Assembly: GCA_045642085.1 (NCBI GenBank)
Contig: JAZUIF010000135.1
Location: forward strand, 1 to 64,000
Length of the DNA stretch: 64,000 nt
Reading direction: 5' to 3'
Origin: UBA1723 sp045642085
Lineage (GTDB): Bacteria; Bacteroidota; Bacteroidia; Bacteroidales; Paludibacteraceae
Shown here: positions 63,101-64,000 of the stretch, in pieces
Position numbering within the stretch: the stretch's first letter is position 1
Layout of the letters: each line of letters opens with the position of its first letter
The notes under the pieces: model-generated
Databases searched by the model: none
The model's input: the letters and a program-made list of their open reading frames with translations, nothing else
Told to the model about the DNA's origin: nothing
Made by a program: the position numbers and the translations under genes

Positions 63101-64000
63101 TGAGTATGAGGATGCTTGTGACGGAACATTGTATCCTGTATACTCAAGAGGAGATAGTAAGAATGTGTTCACTGATATCTATCCAGCGAACGAAACAACT
63201 CCTTTCTATGCAACATTCACTGATGATGCAGGTAATAAGACTGTATGTAAGCAGGATTTGATTGTGATAGATAGAATCGAGCCTGAGATTAAATGTCCAG
63301 TTGATGATGAATTCCATTGTATTGCGCAGATTCCATATAGTAAGCCGAATTTGTCATACGATGAATTCAAGCAATTCATCGGCGGTGGAGATATTTGGGA
63401 TGATCATAATATGGACAAGTCGTATGGTGTGACTATAACAAATGTAAGCAGTGGTACTCGTTGTGATAGCTTAATCGAACGTACTTACACGATTAAGAGC
63501 ATCTTCGGCAGAGAGTCTTCTTGTACTCAAAATATCCGCATGGTTGATGACAATCCTCCTGTATGGACTAAAACAGATATACCAAGTTTAATTCACAATG
63601 AGTGTAAAAATGTTGGTACAGGTCTTGTATATCCGAAGGCTGTGGAATTCTGTTCACGCAACGAGACATCTCCAAAAACAGTATTTGTCTCATTCGATAT
63701 GACTACTACACAGGATCCAGATGAAACTCAATGTGGTTTCTATAACTATGAGAGAACATACACATTCTATGCTACAAGTAGTTGTGGTGTCAAGACTCCT
63801 ATCGCGGATAGATTGAAGACAGTAATCGAGGTTCGTGACGAAAACAAACCTTCATTTGATGTCCCAGATTGGTTTGAGACTGAGGATATCATTGCTCAGT
63901 CTGATGGAAGATGTAATATGTTGACTCCAAATTTGCAACAGTTCACTTCAGGATGGTCTGATAACTGTGCGGAAGTTGGATATTTGAAATTCACTCAGGA
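30144..64000 (+). CDS. Giant secreted multi-repeat surface protein, at least 11,285 aa, 3' end outside window
   Basis: One reading frame runs from ATG at 30144 to the window edge without a stop. The N-terminus is a long signal peptide with hydrophobic core LGLCLMTVLLCFGF (residues 26-39), mature end near ETKGQT; an alternative ATG at 30171 gives a more usual length. No catalytic domain was recognised. Residues 1 to about 2,600 hold mixed beta-modules, including a duplicated cysteine module and jelly-roll-like parts (GGMLFINMPQAGGLIYKASF near 36840). From about 38 to 56 kb come Ig/PKD-like, HYR-like (CxFxVP) and SprB-like repeats such as VTCYGYNDGTVSITTLLGG. From about 56.8 kb HYR-like modules with IAPxIxCP borders dominate. 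Modules commonly carry paired cysteines, fitting an exported, disulfide-bonded fibre. A type B T9SS sorting domain is predicted beyond the window. An adhesin or stalk function is inferred, not shown. Confidence 0.93.
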   Translation, partial: MMIDSIIARMKELCNSLKGLNIFNSLGLCLMTVLLCFGFIDETKGQTLVLQASYGADITLSRQCDGVYTTTMTNMKNMDWRPFRISVNGSVSRLYCDGTQYCLFEDTYNGENVVKIHSGNADEGTHTFYVYQQNGNWYIGGVSLCPISVTTGQNINLPTSDVTQNLISNVTRTVQSKGWQYYKNGGWINLPTSFDVAGEYRLRYYVTYKDYQTYYTGERTLTVTGSGSGNDTSCDKVIVLKSIETRDNKAGMNTTLVKHDPTGSCSKCVYRFNFAGNDFNTERVWFELNGSPLRLNSLPGGFSRVDYNGSNDIYFKCDHGQKYAWGYLYQNSQGNWDFSTTEPCGSCEMRIDADPECSSRLILTNTCANVTDWKWEKSTGVRTDDGDNSPLWSASQAPISGSENKTSWVVTEAGKYRVKGSGVVSPVYTVTSPVSVCDLITISPETPQTNICDADIVFEASVYGGVAGDLEWYYGDTPLSNGGGVSISGNKLTISSSAVTKTATVYAKKGSAVSAKVEVVPFDEIRLKSQHSTEANNANMLLKKLDANSSCGKCVYVFDFKSAWFNANRMWFEVGGKKIKFNISPDVTFGHDDGTAGITYIGDSNNTEFKVDNGDRYVYGYLTYDNGEWTLSATNPCGECMEISSNNTNLGCASKVTLNLDVDDMCNNVKTWVWQRSTQNAGLTEWKDIDGSANKTTIDVSQTGFYRVKGSDVFSNMIQVTSVQCSKLLVSMTGDLSCGSVTLTSEARETINNVRQTRWQRSRNGTNWEDWWCCDATITFTGNDLNGYQYVRAVWHYDNDWKSEYSDPFNVVANSMPFEFKSVLDASFRGCALGTPRVEVDNIQSMCCNNYEVTVKAAAGASWGNDEYGFLYAPGYKIYNAASGDKNLVFSLGTNAAGCNHWNEVVGIKGSVNQKKIYIYVDEAKKRIFVNSNDVDNQKIVIGFDRTNTEEFPCKPITMTLATEPCGAQSYQWYYGVAHNIIKGATSKTLVIDRELLKACNYNTFFGVRIIGNNGQRYEAYRGEELNWRLSASGLSATGLSGFNSLPVCCDDYGNKHYRVTYSGSGTITFAGKKNYDADSDNSKGVYTIAEGGPNSFTVSAGSELFVYVKGDEAYWSVNPPRPKLIINEEVCDPCKDPKLTAILTGVSDVVLNSFGAQRPQFRWEASNNNTTWTTLSTTSDVLEGEDIAQYRYFRVSIDFACQEVTASFTKNSCENYPSIVISGRLDKCGEDAKITLSKKYVNGLDCYEKEEIQESQDGVSWVTSEFSGMNDTEVTLKKVTGTYYRYALILKNNKAVFSNVLTAKEIDGVSIIADYDRAKVYSADKTKELVLNVTTNITDNHGYWEKWNETTGVWEDATGLSSVTNGDKESATYLITETSGTLKFRYWSDKVCQVSNELEIAINNITANCANDGSFYISFNGLGNSGQFVASKSDDQPYMFIRPQDSRCYDNFPAGMHNSHGYNVSTGAAAPSNIPAADKEKYTWLGIQDCGRIGKPGFPTYNESAFGSNTYMIANRNKLLSLGALDDVLLPPTYNDNDMYYVWSHGSADGDFYNPSSTPSGSGEVNPVGINKSVPKIYPMLGIQYPGAVKDGTTGKISIRFWYASNPEHTAQNGAYFGFFSDRHGSKDTEASGALISELRYNPFKNGTLVFEGDAEHDSRTYNMVNNNELMIGKNDNDCLTHVYVEDVKPGWYTMTAEFTMDNWITQNNCPVFYPMVLPENTHSVVAVEYLMTDMDDQVVELPSTPSVCADKQSACPGVGDKDGDAIGLFVKDIDKNKLSDISIKWYDAAEPGKIIGSISSLDQVAGNGVASVYTHYPNKDVNYVTYNCEIIMTDKKGGTSTFTNSVIIGRDPRCSNCVDIGGDIEDVVYTKDNEIRISSTFMDLPFGITYEWQWSDKRYKPDSQWTPIQVTGDGAKGELSNGGATLTLRNITGQDIEEHPYIRVVVKQDYLIYCVSNAIKLIPAKSECGWYLEGVTMINPKEYEVPANSKYRLVFHVPNDETWSKQQPTFIKRDIQTDASETISCTDKDANGDWYYEFVATSDYELKITDFCTLSDYITVRGIKECQSLTGDVKRVWYDDFGQFYGWASHDYPTISLRGEDYHLDNSNKIKYPDLGYNNYSRVIEIDGKLSEESQYKYTSSTLDLAFAPDNTKAITNAVKYPDTDPKWCWIQDGWMDRKWVVSHQVADGYYAIVYNPIMGSCANWAFMSDDHTPDDHDRTSINQGNNVKGGMLFINMPQAGGLIYKASFKSECENAVATISCYVANANHQSTAIPCSVTLKVTGTESENSYRSGKIVARLAAEKDAYQTNPWTHLTFQVKLKPSKDNTPDSNGKYTYYFEIHSDAAISENGNDLLFDDIEVSVCNPDVSISSEDRVTHEKEIDLCDPDPETSRVYAVPEVPYNHFFADLSTIEVEWQKWTGGIDPINGVWEPIYRSNATQGREKRTNVAAGEDTFVFFCPLKEIGDYRLRVIVADNSNDNHVLDDVLGSISKYNDKLDPGDNWPEMNCNTLYAHSSDFWVHVHQHKDIDTVNIFACPSESVLLENVLPKGYDYEFTDAKGKIIKSGRSTEENETVSATVTKSSVFDIYYFNASPGYMETNLSQKICPRTTVYILNVPQEVKIECTVPSISLACQADFMSGAGATLDLVPPTIPFCVPGAQTSLNVVRVTNGGVDYTSHVKKNGDKWTIEGIKNKGEYEFTWEAHAWKNAGADPAKDPAKDFGTVTSSCKATFDYYDLPKVTVSHEDDLCPKKDNEVSVVVTPSAGNYSFNYVVGGITYAVENDVKSKADSSVATFNIASCEETAPFKVIVTDNETQCKVQIDTVFEVKGNTDITYINPQNPFVVKGENCKFVIPDFINPSAAEIAKYGEDNLKQYLTATSGCGLNVTYTQSPEKGGEFTEDLVVTITATNECDKSKSITFELKTNKPNPWPSVSFADDKVCPNYNRKAIISEWSESDYNLGVTRTKFGESTSKDVTPDITINGDELTFELEYGYDYQITINHIPSGCSITTDYTGKIRPGDDVKIVDKSQFECESGATIKVTGLTKKDSNGDDVIAFKNVNWQYTTDTTSSGEKIQYPWKTPADSVFSLANKVTIDANTKYFVRTQIIHEGCYWYSPWHDVTINKYGSFGEVAGKKECEETTATFTPTDGVNVCDLFTTGKVKFYYAVDNYQFVANKKDTIEIKNEDLNSSIKCVDNKIVVSHWFTRADWQSVVGASNTDLKASYKIIAKINGDDDCVSNIETAPFEVEFNNKYHIDGPSVVSSCSRDTFVLRDETEKLFDENDYSVKWMYSLGNGTFITDQTVEGRGLGKYSPTISNSTSFSIHAYVTNTHTGCMSKYEMAVEKPVEPILYINNVVDEKTPTEISICEDVNLNVSAKLPSGTDDIIGKYEFIQWQKSDDLNGTYTDIVGATSKTYSPVFDKSGTYYFKAIAYNLNSNKVGSTQCTKSVIHKVVVADKPEMGLVANTTESCEEKITIEFESSLSSSYQTEWTINSNPVSAPGNKYELTEPGTYDLHFVAKTASGCKYERDVTFRINKAPEFTLTEDTACSQKELYKNAGKTPLDDETAVKDMANFDANGTHGFAFYDKRMGNTLNLSSASGSSDDESDYKPYDLTPATTKFKEIVSYIDFLLASKQMSKDGELVSYYSLNHGQIANNRGGIISGETAEDKVVANQIQALLVEKFGKDEIAAVNWSVYNDLTPEKPSVFIMVNARRNGKYKDELTCVKLVRVNESSILDGHGVGIKESQKEGWYLFGTLNTVEQDGPYTDGYISDAEYARRMYDPAQMPPVKNDHRGFAVSANVSNKTADDYFDYVWENESGKTWGSAGSNTAYIFSDICEGTLPYTVTVVNRRTLCHTTKTANLPVKLGDLTIKDAKGGVYGVVGKDQALSSSAKEIGEIEATMAAGCSVTAPDYTPELTANLVCEGTNIVGTPTWIQSPAAGTTVANGSRITFTVKFNTESGCEVEKKVDGYYTIKVPDAMTISSVDNASVCKGNKHSVSFSTSDGSKITSVVGDMPSGVTLSPSGSSSTFGFDAPAGVYKLNVVNNVGCKADVNFTITEIEVPTPEISFTAVCDDQTVDLAVKNPDNDKYTYSWSLISPTTAANPSVTGLDKRADGNTYRLTATTKSGLTCSNYNDIVVTFKKKPVLNWPSTDTLNGNVNVCPIETGTYPLSVEASNVEAGASYAWSITGGSLDKNNVADVNLTPNNRCSGDVTYKVSVDNKNGCATTLSGSFTIKTPDLTFEWPSSKNSMELTSKDCKFLVPNFIDSIQNNPAYNKAVSSCGNPITYTQDVEAGSPIPANIVVTITATDLCHTEGVNVDLTVPSPLLIDVESDSVTCYGYNDGTVSITTLLGGKAEYKYSYKKADDTEFTSLSVLTKSGLVAGNYELKVEDANGCHDQKNVTVYQPAELKLTANPTNAVCNGGDGKITVSATGGNKGKYTFLYGTASDAINDAFTSETPLKANTYYVKVVDSKGCETIPQTIKIKQPDAFDKGSIASTGETICKGTEASIITGTPAKSIEGATISYQWKLNGEDISGATGVSYKPEVTAPGTYVYTRVAKDDKCNTDTVASAGKWILVINDNPVPTLSVPDNVCANKDGKYKISVSVADQEGTYTYSHSFTNVTVDGTDTFLVAANKCSGRLTYSVEVTNNETHCKGNDTKFFDITPTTIAFNDAAKEAAKTPIAAKPEGSCKFVIPALTDAAYATIINGVSGSCSVGSIEYSIKEFEEGDVMAGNVEMTIVATDGCASDEIKVTVELPKQLILDAIPEMTPICKSAETTISLNATGGSGNYTFKLESSSVTPSGITIDGNVAKNVKGGTYKFSATDKVTGCVSNESSITVKNYSDFEIAPALDRESQVICSEETPGKVTVQNAKSYNDSEVKYQWYSESVSESNKLSNTTSEFTPAKLTSGDVRIFRYAVVVTDQCSEKPVTLWHSVTVNPLPVVKLTAESACMSTAFTAEVTNLAGDHIFHWSETGTDDSYTAGIATMPLTLSASELSKSATYYVKAENKATHCVGKPFGPVEATVYRTPNITLGSTSTLCPKSDVVIPVNSIVGEIESISANGTPLAYTHDKTAKTITLPKITENTTYSIVVKNGDKCDPITVPVTIPVYAYPEFSVSDWAPICQGTTMTVLPSVTVTDWHDNPEDASLRTAKWYKDDKTTELSASEIKNLAANTYQFVYKVVNGCGLEKSLPVKFVINANPVLTATIPSGKESVCGNQGEINVSATGGDGSYTYYNNGAVATVAYGKISNLEPTTYTLYVIDGKSCKSEEKTVTIGSNASFNGGKLKEIAPFCENAENVDTKIEFAEKPTGGSGNYTYKWKNNNIDVSGATNESYTANLKSGEKYIPGIHTYSVTVTDQNNGCGTITHTINIVVKPQPKVTLTASAAKSCNENITFTAEASGANSGVAYEYKWSDSVSGDINWNSIVANEINTRTAIYSPTSKDSVHYTWNVKVIADGCESDAAKASGIIYKKPVLGKFTLPENTCANQNSFGVTATTAGGYTSNGLIYSWGDDAVASSSDEGTVPRKEALKCGGDYKVSARVQNVESGCWSSTKDTTFTTSIPAPTIKPENEISAITLYGGQYCEFPVPLDSIRKIVDFKTSCGLPAVNWAYTIDGAPVTTETRIDVDKSVKVTASDGCQSVTTTVKLKTPAALVWKAEPEVVDVTCKGADNGKITLSVDGGTIPYQYANVVVDVYGSGWQDGNVFDNLSPAVYPVYVRDLNGCVINKNVEVKEPKAALTATISGSATVCKEATAPVKVVVSGGTAPYTVKVGGKTQTDVAENAEVIFDLPASATPYTAEITDAKECNYTTTSSVLIREYTGLKTPTASFAALSQTICQGETKNQISVNAESNSSATPLTYTWVKSWTDKEGDKNETLSNTTSTYTPTENDPGKYTYKVSIYDACTKSDYPVAGEYVLTINKKPTVAISVPDGNNCDGSDLKLSAETNKEGDEDYKYEWNETSASATILSTDDSLVVNKSGNYHLKVSLGECSNETTYRLSLGSRPANPTLSLSPNKAESCEENIIFTASGASAGEHYVWTIKGRSEKVEGNTFELSYIKGGKSTVGDVTVTIENSAKCKSAVPAHSVATIYMKPKFGFKTPENACVNDSEYKVSIVDVKTSSDIKKITWSDNYKKDNTDSTIATVIQKATACGHTYSFNATIEDEHCKTTESGSFTTKSSTASDLTLTLKNSEYKVKGTNCQFKVPDVLADYTFSSICNQVAATTITQSPEKNKPIVGTTLVTVTAKDLCGTTITKTVNVVVPNNPFVGKTLTASVDDVKCNGSGDGTVTLSVEGLTASDYTYKLTGKDDNNTGVFESVTPGTYTATVIDTNGCQLMDKNVVVDQPAPLTATVPTVANVCPALSNGSVEITNITGGKGSHSIVITSANSGATSSAIVGGKSTVSGLAKGVYKISVKDDNGCATPEATLTVSEYDKPEFNILGGTTICEGTNVDLSAKANDGVVETVTYSWVMSETEPDASAYPAFNSASTHTVKAPLDWDRNTTYKETWYAKIKDGHGCISDSKSASVTIMKKPDVKLELSGDSCEGVLTFTASSENATQFSWQKNSETPTGFGTTNSQTLSYAGAPTSVTWHVQAKNVTTGCVSVAKDTTGYLYKKPAVAIVAENDNSVLCKSTDAILLSANADYKSYSWKLGATDKSTEKTYSANEAGTYTLTVKDDHCENSDDYEIKMTDLSASIPTTLAVCAGAEDGTVDVTGISGGVAPYTIAITSANEGASASAISDGKSTISNLKAGSYTITVTDAHDCEVTEMLTVTENANPTKPVISFTKVCEDATTSLTVSVVAGETYSWEKKNGTEWVSVASVENLSKDDAGVYRVTAINSTTSCSTISDEVTLSFTSNPVVSLGDDEIVCSTSTISFVPAVKVDGVAKTEGVTYLWSGVDDSKKTASTQTLSIAASGDETVATYSVKATYDGCTSDEVSKKGTIQRMPTINFVNPTGDDLCATNSEYVVTAELTGYSVDAKYSWNSGAKTTDNTLTITKKLTCEQTYSYNLQVEAGKCTTAVESGSFVTEVSDITLSKNSDVINLTEGSNCAYPLKKIDVEKKLPYVSSSCNDGTVVWTYKDNGGNPISDDKWPLTITASTSITATATACGKSADFTLSISIPGAVAQPTFASKDIKICKELGSVGTITVSDYNDGNTYELWSEGSQLTNSISSTGEFTGLAVGTYEVRMKSTTGCPADPVVVTVTNHPDFTVTAEGGVDKCYDGINVPLSAKVGDATDGYRFYWKKGAETEIETAPTVESDGTADVNETWTVRAVNTTTGCKSVNDPTVTVNIYKLPEAKIDSIGVGNCAVNLKSHYQNANYKYSWNNGAYGDDATLNNVTSNASLKIQETHSATVVCTSTNTDNTFVYKLSVPVVSVGKSSASICDYETATLTASDTRAAQVAPYTYLWSPTAISVDVDKSTVNAPSHTQTVTATDHVYYVAMKDANGCVGVSGKIDVTINSKPVVSFTNANVSTCEEDITFSPTVKVDGNPASDVTYVWSNVPTGKESQSSQTLSLPTGQDKIEVTYSVVATVAGCESDPTSMKGTIYRKPALSVTSTPICSGNSAEITISNIVGEITAFDGLTQSESKLTTPTLTATKTFNLKVENGSCTAITPTVEVVVNDKPTITISGSISPVCEDNSFELPTVSVDNKGNTITNEEWQYLDESTWKKFNNPNLQPGSYTLKYVATNGCGPNEKQLDSSVEVYKKSSIVVAPKVETICSNTRPVLNVTSITGTISSITANGNLLAETSYVYNDATTPKTITLPEITGETEYVVSVQNGNCTASTATATVKVYSAPTIGDLTLTSICAGKDGVTLTKPTVTAWNDADSNNSLRKEDWYVSSADGAEKVTSDYIKNLTANHTFTYKVVNECGVANSRVFTLTVNPIPTPKLDVDAEVCGEATFTASAKINGSEVTDNIDYLWSDAENGTYAKKTSDFNIQKFTAPSNVASDTKTWWLKVKDTQTGCESSAPVSASATSYRASKVEFTPSVAIVCPGNSAELNLNVVGNITSAQISKKGGTAKDTTITAGTISKYIGNEGDEYYLYVEAKNGVCEASGVVTAAMKAEGQPSISITEDSSLCVKGDNSVAQKSKLVATQNSSYTYSWYKVIGETKTTLSETSNVLNVDEAGTYSVVIAMGANCKNDASYTVTKKQIPDININYTQACENATISLTASSSGAAPIRYKWDTETEFKDDNQTISVSSKNGVKHKVWGIDANGCVNEKEETLISNPLPTPVIEQANASDYLCADDNPLTLKTTNTYSSYKWNTSAETATIEVSSAGNYTVTVKDGNGCEGTSNAFNVVKHDLPTLSFVSKSEKVCDNEGGITVSATSDNSNYTFVLDTDPASLSPAVSNNTGTFTGLSANTYKITATNNYGCANSINHTIANYATLNPGTLATVSNICADGTLPELKFAMAPSGEGTISYQWYEGDCSNPSATPISGATLSTYTPSITKSGDLYLAGTYTYSVMVNDESTCGAKNVGPVSFTIYSNPTIPSITDKTLCYGDSTILTSPITGTSYSYDWQKKTAGSIEFVSAGSEVSIKTVASENGVTEYKLTVTDVNGCKSAPEEFKVIKPTDKLEATITSNNPSAYGIPDGSYEIAVSGGYGDIKYCEANLELDNSYTCKGDGTLTNYTEPISNTALPQSEHYYKFVDKNGCAIDTFVMLNYPNEADVEITHKDVLCKNGNEGSIIVTSKSGKINIYKASADGFRDMSTKTTSVEIDGVHVAKFENLVAGEYRVIYELVSVPTISKEFDITIKDNNTPVSFSLAYGTNPTGSVCATDYSSVVLSNMAGGTPFASEPSLNTGEYYSNGYTITSDIPSTSIDDFENDKFVLNSTIGSAKVTIADANGCSASETVTYSPNDDDLNVTCVDNDNIEKALDGICEAAFDLTYDEIIAKYQAKLCAPNDKVKVEYVVDGATPSTPKTVDGSNKFEEKLNKTTREKTIIWSFTAENYSSIEAKRCTLKIKAKDDASPVFSTANIDDQIKYSVNGTTDCGAKYSKTDSEVKSMLGIEDCSLKSVTYCLRKKDETSCIESGNLYDPLTDKYNAISTGDLTYGEYEIVYTATDDGNLVETKTQQIKVVDDVPPVLSCGTNKVLALKSDCTADSTITFSDFAKDYLVKEGVINVTADGTITPTSYTGGIKYETTGNDVTKITDKCGDELKVKYTTSKDATKKDLSTDPLTVHLDGLADSETISWMVEDPSGKTSNDCPVTISATDTTRPDTTGTTLAKDSIFYGNAGDNCSADYQRPQSEIDSWLSKLESQDCSGISKITYQVVNHEDKTPVSGKGGTLFEKGVTATSDMNLTGMKYGEYDIIYTIEDGSGNIINSTQELKVKDEIAPEIDCPTAPINVPVSGPNCEATVSLDEQQILNALRASKVGVTTDASGNAVNYDMNATEYDNSVLAANNTFNSADQDKINLDCGEPLTIEYSVTNYDKTNAVTGTETGNPTSTTIKNGETQEIVIKVKDSHGNFTPCTILMKGVPLTLPAPNPLADENDFVTKKDASGKEECTVDYTKTFADIYRDIYGQEFTECSPVTELKYEIEDKNTHEKKTGSIKPNVTTTLDEDLVPGDYTITWTSVDGSATPYTDTHDIKVTDGVAPEIKCNSLVEVPLDANCSASKEMNLHEFALGYLADKINVDATTGVITPKTTADGKYFDLSSDGKTIEKIYDECGELSLKVSESDAVGTVDKLTVTLDETNLTTPKDVYWSLSDGTNTSATTCKTSIKAIDNLAPDLTAASLTKGEVKYSDDMTNECGADYSRSVTEITSWINDKIKDCSGVKDVNYIVKDKATGTPVAGMSGSIMSNGTVNEMNLTGLTHGDYIIEYEVVDNSGKNNKNTIKQDLEVRDDIAPAITCPTKTIEVPMTDATTCERTITLDKQQILNALRADAVGVTSDASGNAVNYDMNATEYDNSVLAANKTFNSADQDKVNQDCGDDLTIEYSVTNYDKTNTVTGTETGTPSSTTIKNGETQKIEIVVTDSHGQPATCTIEIKGVDGDLEMKNPMPDKELTIDASNGKSCEADAKFSFSDLQTQLLTKNNCAGVKEISYEIYDSHGTLLPEMSGSLKATGTTDVTELLPKGDYTIKWTVVDGNDKTYGPVPQKYTVVDKVAPVMACPNTFNVTVSNKAGGCMSDTIVTTQMLMDAYVKVNSTAADEITTATNDGKTPYAYHKDTDGKVDKVYDECGEELSFFVGLTESEEKPSVDVKISINDNNKYVYWTMKDPSGNYARCSTLVKPIDINKPEIASSLPTMNLDAVSGAPCQGKANLTASAIRTMLSINDCSNTDISYVIHRGDGSTTTPAKVDETTVGYKFNELLGNDDQIEWIVTDKAGNESSVKQDVNVKDIIPPTVDCNKIPDIIVGANDLGAAHAGGYCFDRTYLESQKLYTGKKPEHSSWISDNCTPFDEIKVTSNRTDGKNIGDQADLDAPFQVGTTIVNWIFTDNAGKYKACPQKIVIPNDPPAIVCGPSNVDVPISVTGPIRCDMSFKKSADDVIADLRRGDLIEKNIIDANGGILNPGMTQSDVDDLLHQNRCGDPLMLKYTIEGSGDTTLGNVNIAFEEFETPVTVTYYVYDKYGNIDSCTVTYNPVDQEDPYVSKNTLTTPIYRTADCQFTYSNTKSDFLASVDADDCSDMTLYYEINNGTKTELTAEATLSYTGFSSQLGNESIKWTIEDKFGNTTVVDETVEKKDLIAPAIACPTEPIKLPINNNCNATYNLSEAQIVAIMRANAVGLSITSDSVNKIMGADLFKTLSPADQYEVTHDCDETVKLSSVNGVPTTPNPTVVVDLAYKTSTTFDFVITDDSNNPSTCSLTFIAADTTAPVIDTLKTDSLYYTETECLCTTSYEYSDIKRLLNIRDCDTDTKISYVKTKKGENRPAPYSPDAFGPGDQVDVNIKDGEEYDITWIVTDADGNSSETVHKILAFDTISPKYDCSQLPTSFTVTLTQHGETATYDKFAALGLKTDLEYEDACDGTLYPVYSRGDSKNVFTDIYPANETTPFYATFTDDAGNKTVCKQDLIVIDRIEPEIKCPVDDEFHCIAQIPYSKPNLSYDEFKQFIGGGDIWDDHNMDKSYGVTITNVSSGTRCDSLIERTYTIKSIFGRESSCTQNIRMVDDNPPVWTKTDIPSLIHNECKNVGTGLVYPKAVEFCSRNETSPKTVFVSFDMTTTQDPDETQCGFYNYERTYTFYATSSCGVKTPIADRLKTVIEVRDENKPSFDVPDWFETEDIIAQSDGRCNMLTPNLQQFTSGWSDNCAEVGYLKFTQ
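30852..32066 (+). repeat. Duplicated N-terminal cysteine module of the giant protein
   Basis: Two copies lie at 30852-31190 and 31710-32066. Shared positions are an LKS start, SCxKCVYxFxF, R-x-W-F-E-x-x-G, YxxxGYLxxxxGxW and the final PCGxC. An Ig-like stretch separates them, so the duplicated unit is about 860 bases. I do not recognise the module. Confidence 0.7.
38676..51540 (+). repeat. Composite Ig / HYR-like / SprB-like modules in the giant gene
   Basis: A recurring composite unit has an Ig-like part with CAN or CVN near its start, then a HYR-like part opened by cysteine and hydrophobic-x-V-P (KFVIPDFI near 38690, KFLVPNFID near 42925, KFVIPALTD near 44232, EFPVPLDSI near 46928, QFKVPDVLADY near 48780, a diverged AYPLKKIDV near 51337), often followed by a SprB-like repeat with CxGxxDGxxxxxxxGG (near 43165, 43410, 47165, 49015, 49245, 50285). 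Spacing varies from about 1.3 to 4 kb. Confidence 0.65.
58301..58580 (+). repeat. Near-identical 280-bp segment, copy A
   Basis: This segment agrees with 59843-60122 over 280 bases without gaps; by eye about 24 bases differ. It encodes the QQILNALRA module (residues about 9,386-9,479). Confidence 0.9.
59843..60122 (+). repeat. Near-identical 280-bp segment, copy B
   Basis: This is the partner of 58301-58580, offset exactly 1,542 bases (514 codons). Long identical stretches include the part encoding SDASGNAVNYDMNATEYD apart from one codon. Confidence 0.9.

Noticed and set aside
30144..64000. Possibility that the giant frame is several genes joined by a misread stop
   Set aside because: The frame stays the same at all checked positions and modules continue smoothly; no in-frame stop or new signal peptide was found.

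Overview
The window reads as chromosomal DNA of an anaerobic member of the Bacteroidota, most likely the order Bacteroidales. The evidence is: many promoters carry the phylum's -7 box TAnnTTTG, genes lack Shine-Dalgarno sequences, secreted proteins end in type IX secretion (T9SS) sorting domains, there is an oxygen-sensitive class III ribonucleotide reductase, and the DNA is AT-rich. I cannot name the genus from the sequence.

Layout. 1-4.8 kb: an AAA-ATPase/PD-(D/E)XK protein, a BrkB/YihY membrane protein, the RNase P RNA gene (rnpB, minus strand) and a DUF4143-type ATPase with three evenly spaced 19-bp palindromes just before its start. 4.9-18.9 kb: a secreted protein resembling polysaccharide lyase family 14, a 2,045-residue surface protein with a type B T9SS signal, a triple-repeat DUF6985-like protein, purA, an Rpn/PD-(D/E)XK transposase-like nuclease, and a secreted acetylesterase with a CBM6-like module and a type A T9SS tail. 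19-29.7 kb: housekeeping genes (murB, rplU-rpmA with a structured leader, ftsY-rimO, nrdD, aroE), two small lipoproteins and a TPR protein. The TPR gene, one lipoprotein gene and aroE probably form an operon.

30.1-64 kb is one uninterrupted plus-strand reading frame of at least 11,285 codons that is still open at the window edge. It starts with a signal peptide and consists of cysteine-paired beta-sandwich modules. The N-terminal part is heterogeneous and contains a duplicated module. The middle (about 38-56 kb) mixes Ig/PKD-like, HYR-like and SprB-type repeats. From about 57 kb it becomes a HYR-like array with a period near 1.54 kb. It is most likely a giant T9SS-exported surface adhesin or stalk protein; the sorting domain would lie beyond the window. 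The 2,045-residue protein looks like a shorter relative.

Smaller signals: the palindrome GTCGAC is clearly over-represented across genes and frames; a GAGACG...CGTCTC palindrome family sits in intergenic DNA around murB; nrdD has a PerR-like 7-1-7 palindrome upstream and no adjacent nrdG; the giant gene has a 15-bp hairpin directly after its predicted -7 box. No tRNA, CRISPR array or complete insertion sequence was seen.
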